Source: an uncultured Oscillospiraceae bacterium
Lineage (GTDB): Bacteria > Bacillota > Clostridia > Oscillospirales > Acutalibacteraceae
Direction: 5' to 3'
DNA length: 64,000 bases
Assembly: GCA_902492455.1 (NCBI GenBank)
Contig: CABULH010000010.1
Coordinates: 62,001 to 126,000 of the forward strand
Shown here: piece by piece, positions 60,158 through 64,000 of the stretch
Layout: each line of letters starts with the position of its first letter
How positions within the stretch are numbered: position 1 is the stretch's first letter
Notes under the pieces: model-generated
Told to the model about the DNA's origin: nothing
The model's input: the letters and a program-made list of their open reading frames with translations, nothing else
Database searches by the model: none
Translations under genes and position numbers: made by a program

Positions 60158-61177
60158 ATGACCAAAAACAAGGCTGCCGCAGTGGTTGCCGCCGTTATGA
60201 CCTTGGTGGTCGCCGTTCTGCGCATCGTTTTGGCACCTTTGCTTTCCCAGGCGGAGAGCGGATGGTTCCGCTGGAGTTTTCTGGTGATGGGGCTGTTGCT
60301 GGCAACGGTGGTGGTAATCTTCGCTTTGGGACGTCTGCCCAAGGGAGAAGGCCGGCGGATCATAACCGGCAAGCCGCTGCTCCTGACGGCAATGCTGGGG
60401 GTGCTGTGCGGTTCCCTACTGACGCTGATGACCTTATACGATGGGGTGAATTGGCTGATCTTTGAGAAAACGCCGCCGCCCAATGAAAAGATCATCAGCA
60501 CGCTGGATGGTGCCGCGCTGGCGCTGCAGCTGCTATTCGGCATTCTGGCGGGAATCACCCTGCTGCGCTGCTGGTTTGCCTGGGTTGGCATGGGAAAGAC
60601 AAAGGGCGGATTTTTGCGGATTTGGGCGTTGTCGCCGGTGCTGTGGGCATGGATGCGCTTAGCCCGGTATGAAATGTCCTATGCCAGCGCCGTGGACGTT
60701 ACCCAGAATTTTTATGATTTTATGATGATGATCGCGGAGTTGCTCTTTTTCTTTGCTCTGGCACGGTATATCTCCGGTGTCGGGGCGAAGCCGCCGCGAT
60801 TCCTGTGTGTCTACGCGCTGTGTACCGCTGTTTTCAGCATCAGTGGACCGACCGCCTGCTTCATCAATTCGCTGCTGGGACACAGTAGCCGGTATACCGC
60901 CGGCGAAATGGCCTCCCTGGTGGATGTTGTTATTGGGCTTTTCGCTCTTATGCTCGCTTTCGCATTGCTCTGGAAAGGCCAGATAGAACCGGAGCCGGCG
61001 GAGCAAATGGTTTCGGAACCCGTGGTCGAGGAACCTGCTCACTGGGATGCCGCATTGGAGGAGTTCACCGTCCGGGAGACGGAGAATCAGATTTCTGCAG
61101 GGATGGTGGGAGAAGAGACGATTTCGCCGGAGCAGGCGGAGAGTGTCGTTGAAGAGGATACACGCAACGCACCATAA
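60158..61177 (+). CDS. multi-pass membrane protein of unknown function
   Basis: A 339-residue protein with about seven hydrophobic segments over residues 5-270. These include a cluster FFFALARYISGVGAKPPRF and a region MRLARYEMSYASAVDVTQNFYDF between helices. The C-terminal 65 residues are acidic and probably cytoplasmic (EPEPAEQMVSEPVVEEP). I recognise no family. It starts at ATG 60158, follows gltA by 55 bases, and has a terminator after it; a shared transcript with gltA is possible. Confidence 0.75.
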   Translation: MTKNKAAAVVAAVMTLVVAVLRIVLAPLLSQAESGWFRWSFLVMGLLLATVVVIFALGRLPKGEGRRIITGKPLLLTAMLGVLCGSLLTLMTLYDGVNWLIFEKTPPPNEKIISTLDGAALALQLLFGILAGITLLRCWFAWVGMGKTKGGFLRIWALSPVLWAWMRLARYEMSYASAVDVTQNFYDFMMMIAELLFFFALARYISGVGAKPPRFLCVYALCTAVFSISGPTACFINSLLGHSSRYTAGEMASLVDVVIGLFALMLAFALLWKGQIEPEPAEQMVSEPVVEEPAHWDAALEEFTVRETENQISAGMVGEETISPEQAESVVEEDTRNAP

Positions 61178-61186
61178 TTATATAAA

Positions 61187-61225
61187 GATGAGGTTTGCCG
61201 CATCATGCAGCAAACCTCATTTCTT
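61187..61225. terminator. bidirectional terminator
   Basis: ATGAGGTTTGC / GCAAACCTCAT forms the stem; T-rich sequence follows on the plus strand. It lies between convergent genes. Confidence 0.8.
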
Positions 61226-61236
61226 TCTGTGGGATT

Positions 61237-62283
61237 TTATTCGCCGCGTTCCCGCCGTACTGTTTCCACCATATGCAGAAACTGGTCAGCGGGAACATAA
61301 TCGGGTATAGAGTTCCCTGAACCAAAGGCGAAGCCGCCGTGTCCGCTGCATTGGCGGATGACGTCCCGGATATATTCGGTCATCGCAGATTTATCCAGCC
61401 GGCAGACGGCATCGGTGTCAATTCCACCGAAATTGCCGATCCGGTCGCCATAGGTGGTAACCCAATAGGAAAAAGGAGCGATTTGATCCTCATTGGAGTG
61501 TTTGGCATCGATTCCCACGGTATCGATCAGCGTATCCATCACATTAAAGATACAGCCGCAGGAATGAAGCAGAAAGGGTTTTTGGTAAGCGTGAACCAGA
61601 TTCACAATCCGTTTGTACTGCGGAACCAGATGGGCTTCAATATCCTCTTTGGAAAGCAGGGTGTTGGTTTTATGCCCCATATCATCTCCAAAACGCATCA
61701 CGCAGTAGATATCTCCGTATTTCTCCAGGAAACGCCGCCAGATGGTGAAATTGATATCGCCTACCTTACGGAATAAGGCGGCGTACAGCTCCGGATCGTC
61801 CATGGCGATGTAGCACAGGTTCATATATCCCACCACCTCCTGGACACATTCAAAAATACCATTGCCCGGGCCGCCGACGGCTTTCATTCCGTCAGGCATC
61901 ACCTCCCGCAAGGCTTCAAAATCGGCATCGAATCGCTGAAAAAAGAAATCCGGAATCTCCTCCCAGGGATACCGATCAAAATCCTCCCGGGTTTTGATTA
62001 TCGGGTCCGCATGGCTGCCCAGGGCGCCGCCGCCCGGCATCACGCCGCCGATACACTGCTCAAAGGACACCGTATCATAACCCATGTCACAATAAAAGCG
62101 GCAGTATTGAGTAAAAAATTCCCGCTTGTCTGTGTTATTCCCCTGAAGCAGAGAGGCAAAATGGCAGCCGGTGATTTCCTCCATCACCTCGGTGCAGATC
62201 AGATGCTCATACAGCGGCAGTCGCTGCGCTTCCATATTGCAGGCCGCCTGGAGCAAATGGTGGTAGTCCGGTGTGAATATCAT
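61237..62283 (-). CDS. uroporphyrinogen decarboxylase-family protein (methyltransferase-like)
   Basis: A 348-residue protein of the URO-D superfamily (PF01208). The zinc-type motif of the corrinoid methyltransferases in this family, HSCG (HSCGCIFNVMDTLID, about residue 242), is visible. GIDAKHSNEDQIAPF and GNFGGIDTDAVCRLDK follow. Haem synthesis genes are not nearby, and members with the HxCG motif are often methyltransferases acting with corrinoid proteins, or of unknown substrate in gut bacteria. A TATACT box lies upstream and AAAGGAGG precedes ATG 62283. The next gene upstream is an AraC regulator on the same strand, which could control it. Confidence 0.85.
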   Translation of the reverse strand: MIFTPDYHHLLQAACNMEAQRLPLYEHLICTEVMEEITGCHFASLLQGNNTDKREFFTQYCRFYCDMGYDTVSFEQCIGGVMPGGGALGSHADPIIKTREDFDRYPWEEIPDFFFQRFDADFEALREVMPDGMKAVGGPGNGIFECVQEVVGYMNLCYIAMDDPELYAALFRKVGDINFTIWRRFLEKYGDIYCVMRFGDDMGHKTNTLLSKEDIEAHLVPQYKRIVNLVHAYQKPFLLHSCGCIFNVMDTLIDTVGIDAKHSNEDQIAPFSYWVTTYGDRIGNFGGIDTDAVCRLDKSAMTEYIRDVIRQCSGHGGFAFGSGNSIPDYVPADQFLHMVETVRRERGE

Positions 62284-62458
62284 GAAAACCGCCTCCTTTT
62301 CTTTCAGTATACCGGGAAAGTAAAAAAGATGAAAGGCGGCTTTTAACCGGTTTTTAACACTTTTTTACTTTTTCATGATATTGCTTGAGGTTTTAAAAGA
62401 GGATTGACTTTCTCCGGTACGGGTAAAAAGTGCGCTTTTATAACGAAAAAGATACTTA

Positions 62459-62498
62459 AGGGGCTGCTGCAAAATATTTCATTTTGCAGCAGCCCCTC
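62459..62498. repeat. repeat family A, hairpin-only copy A4 / terminator
   Basis: AGGGGCTGCTGCAAAATA and CATTTTGCAGCAGCCCCT form a long hairpin with the family A loop. It abuts the stop codon of the araC gene on the minus strand and so probably terminates it. Confidence 0.85.
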
Positions 62499-63353
62499 TT
62501 ATCGTTTCATCAGTGAAGGAGGATAGCCCATGATCCGGGTATAGGTTCGAGTCATGGCCTGCGGACTGGCGAACCCGCATTCTTCCGCTACTTCCGTAAC
62601 GCTGCGGCCGCCAGCCAGCAGACGCATCGTAGCCTCCGTTGTCCGGATGTAATCCAGATATTGTTTGAAATTGCGGCCGGTCAATCGTTTGAAATACCGG
62701 GATGCATAGGTGTAATTCAAGTGAGCCAGATCCGCGATATTCTTCAGGGTGATCTCCTCCGAAAAGTGCTCTTCCATGTACTGCACGATATGATCCACCG
62801 CTTCGGCCTCGGGAGGAGGCTGATCCGGGGACAGGGTGCGTATCAATCCCTGCCGCACCAGATATCCCACCAGTTGCAGAATACCGCTGCGAATATAATA
62901 TCCGCTGCCGGGCAATCCCTGTTCTTTTTCCCTCTCAATGGTTTCCAGAATCGGCTGGAGCGCCCGGCGGTGAACCGCTGGAAGGGGTCCGCTTTCCTTG
63001 CGCTCCCGATTGAGAAAGCCTGCCAGATGAATCGACCGATAGGCATGGGCATGGGAATAGCGGGCATCCAACACGGAGGGCATGAATTTCAGTACAAAAA
63101 TGCGCACCCGCTGATCTTCTGGGCAGCGGGTGGCATGTACATCGCCGCTGTACAGCAGAAGGATATCATCCTGCGCCAATGGTAGCAAACGGCCGTTTAC
63201 CCGCTGTTCTGCGGTACCTTCCCGCATCCACAGCAGTTCGAAGCACTCATGCCAGTGATCGTCCACCCAAACAGGGCCGCGGTCGCTGTTTTGTTCGAAT
63301 ATTTCCACGGGAAAGCGGCTGTCCTCCGTCAGTTCGTTTTCATATCGAATCAT
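62499..63353 (-). CDS. AraC-family transcriptional regulator
   Basis: A 284-residue protein. The N-terminal cupin-like domain has DDHWHECFELLWMREGTAEQRVNGR (about residues 30-55), and the C-terminal AraC DNA-binding domain has ITLKNIADLAHLNYTYASRYFKRLTGRNFKQYL (about 196-228) and a second HTH ending CGFASPQAMTRTYTRIMGYPPS. It is typical of regulators of sugar catabolism in gut Firmicutes. AGGAGG lies seven bases before ATG 63353. Its nearest target candidate is the URO-D-family gene downstream. Confidence 0.92.
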   Translation of the reverse strand: MIRYENELTEDSRFPVEIFEQNSDRGPVWVDDHWHECFELLWMREGTAEQRVNGRLLPLAQDDILLLYSGDVHATRCPEDQRVRIFVLKFMPSVLDARYSHAHAYRSIHLAGFLNRERKESGPLPAVHRRALQPILETIEREKEQGLPGSGYYIRSGILQLVGYLVRQGLIRTLSPDQPPPEAEAVDHIVQYMEEHFSEEITLKNIADLAHLNYTYASRYFKRLTGRNFKQYLDYIRTTEATMRLLAGGRSVTEVAEECGFASPQAMTRTYTRIMGYPPSLMKR

Positions 63354-63389
63354 GGGCGGCCTCCTGAACAGCAGAACGTTAAGACGTCT

Positions 63390-64000
63390 TCACGGTGCGG
63401 CGGTTTCGCCGCCGATTTTCTCAAATGGCCAGGCATCCACGCTTCCCAGATCATAGGCTTGATAGCCCAGACTAGTCAGCAAAGCGGCCGCTTGGGCGCT
63501 GCATTCCCCAACGGAGCAGCAAACGATCACCCGTTCACCGGCAGGCAGAAAGGAGTCAATGCGTTCCGGCAGAAATTCCAGCGGTATATTTATCGCTCCC
63601 TTTATATGACCGCCGGAAAAATCCTCTGCGGAACGGACATCCACCAGAAGAATATCGCTTTTCAGCAGTACCAGCGCTTCGGCGGCGGTGACCTTCTGTG
63701 GTATGGTCAGGACTTCGGATTCAGCAGCCGGTCGGGAAGGATCGCCGACTGGTTGCTGACTGTTGGAAGGAGGAGCTTGAGGATTTTGAGAGGTGTCTTG
63801 AACGGAACCGGAAGCCTTGGAAGTGACAGCGGCGTCAAAGCTGTCATTGTCGGTTTTGCCGGACTCGCATATCTGGGAGAATATCTCTCCGCGATTGCTG
63901 GTTAGCTCATTGGATAGAGGAAGATCCCCGGCATTTTTGGAGCGGGGTAGGAAGTGGGAGAAGGGGAAAAGCAGCAGGAGGGCGGCGGCACAGCCGGCCA
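63390..64000 (-). CDS. membrane-anchored rhodanese-domain protein, 5' end outside window
   Basis: Reading from the window edge on the minus strand, the frame is open for 203 codons. It starts in a hydrophobic segment (AGCAAALLLLFPF), which may be a lipobox cysteine or a membrane helix. A Ser/Gln/Pro-rich linker of about 70 residues follows. The rhodanese domain then has ILLVDVRSAEDFSGGHIKGA and the active loop VCCSVGECSAQ with the catalytic Cys. Rhodaneses transfer sulfur or sense reactive species; an external single-domain form is less common. The true start is not in the window; the in-frame GTG at 63644 is internal to the domain. Confidence 0.8.
   Translation of the reverse strand, partial: AGCAAALLLLFPFSHFLPRSKNAGDLPLSNELTSNRGEIFSQICESGKTDNDSFDAAVTSKASGSVQDTSQNPQAPPSNSQQPVGDPSRPAAESEVLTIPQKVTAAEALVLLKSDILLVDVRSAEDFSGGHIKGAINIPLEFLPERIDSFLPAGERVIVCCSVGECSAQAAALLTSLGYQAYDLGSVDAWPFEKIGGETAAP

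Overview
The window is one continuous stretch of chromosome from a moderately high-GC, spore-forming, low-oxygen Gram-positive bacterium, most likely a Clostridia member of the Oscillospiraceae/Ruminococcaceae type. The evidence for this is an intact sporulation sigma factor (sigG) and spoIID, the Firmicutes-type pairs yloU-yloV(fakA) and rny-ymdB, ftsE-ftsX-M23-S41, a yabE-like 3D-domain protein, frequent TTG/GTG starts behind strong AGGAGG-type ribosome binding sites, and sigma-A promoters of TTGACA/TATAAT type. The exact genus is not determined. I see no phage, transposase, CRISPR array or rRNA; the only tRNA is tRNA-Leu(TAG).

Layout. 0-6 kb: partial PHP-domain gene, tRNA-Leu, an ECF transporter S component, a universal-stress protein, Dabb protein, comM-like ATPase, a 122-bp tandem repeat, a FeoB-associated Cys-rich peptide and a DegV fatty-acid-binding protein. 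6-21 kb: envelope and RNA functions (polysaccharide deacetylase, DEAD-box helicase, YabE-like protein, secreted GH18 enzyme, HtrA protease, CmpB-like membrane protein, FakA kinase with Asp23-like YloU, a solute-binding lipoprotein, YmdB and RNase Y). 21.6-29.1 kb: a single 7.4-kb gene for a membrane cyclic beta-1,2-glucan synthase-like enzyme. 29-34 kb: a run of four genes (YmfF/YmfH M16-like pair, lgt, folD). 34-35.2 kb: two orphan genes for small membrane/secreted proteins. 35.7-44 kb: xpaC, asnB, ilvB-ilvN-ilvC and sigG. 44-53 kb: an ANT(6)-like nucleotidyltransferase, a lipoprotein, an rRNA methyltransferase, asparaginase, DUF4830 protein, pseudouridine synthase, a stand-alone sugar-importer ATPase and a PucR/CdaR-type regulator. 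53-58.5 kb: ftsE-ftsX-M23 hydrolase-S41 homologue, then spoIID in the opposite direction. 58.7-64 kb: citrate synthase, an unknown membrane protein, a uroporphyrinogen-decarboxylase-family enzyme, an AraC regulator and a partial rhodanese-domain protein.

How they fit together. Much of the window serves the cell envelope: wall hydrolysis and its control (FtsEX with the M23 protein, YabE, SpoIID, deacetylase, GH18), lipoprotein maturation (Lgt), fatty acid use (FakA plus a DegV-type FakB candidate) and glucan synthesis. Amino acid metabolism is represented by branched-chain synthesis, asparagine synthesis and asparaginase.

The most unusual content is intergenic. There are two families of dispersed structured repeats (A: two ~138-bp copies plus two short hairpin-only copies; B: two ~210-bp copies), whose stems differ between copies by compensatory changes, and which bracket xpaC and sigG. 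There is also a tandem 122-bp structured repeat before comM. Among proteins, the S41 protease homologue beside FtsEX has lost both residues of the usual Ser-Lys catalytic dyad.
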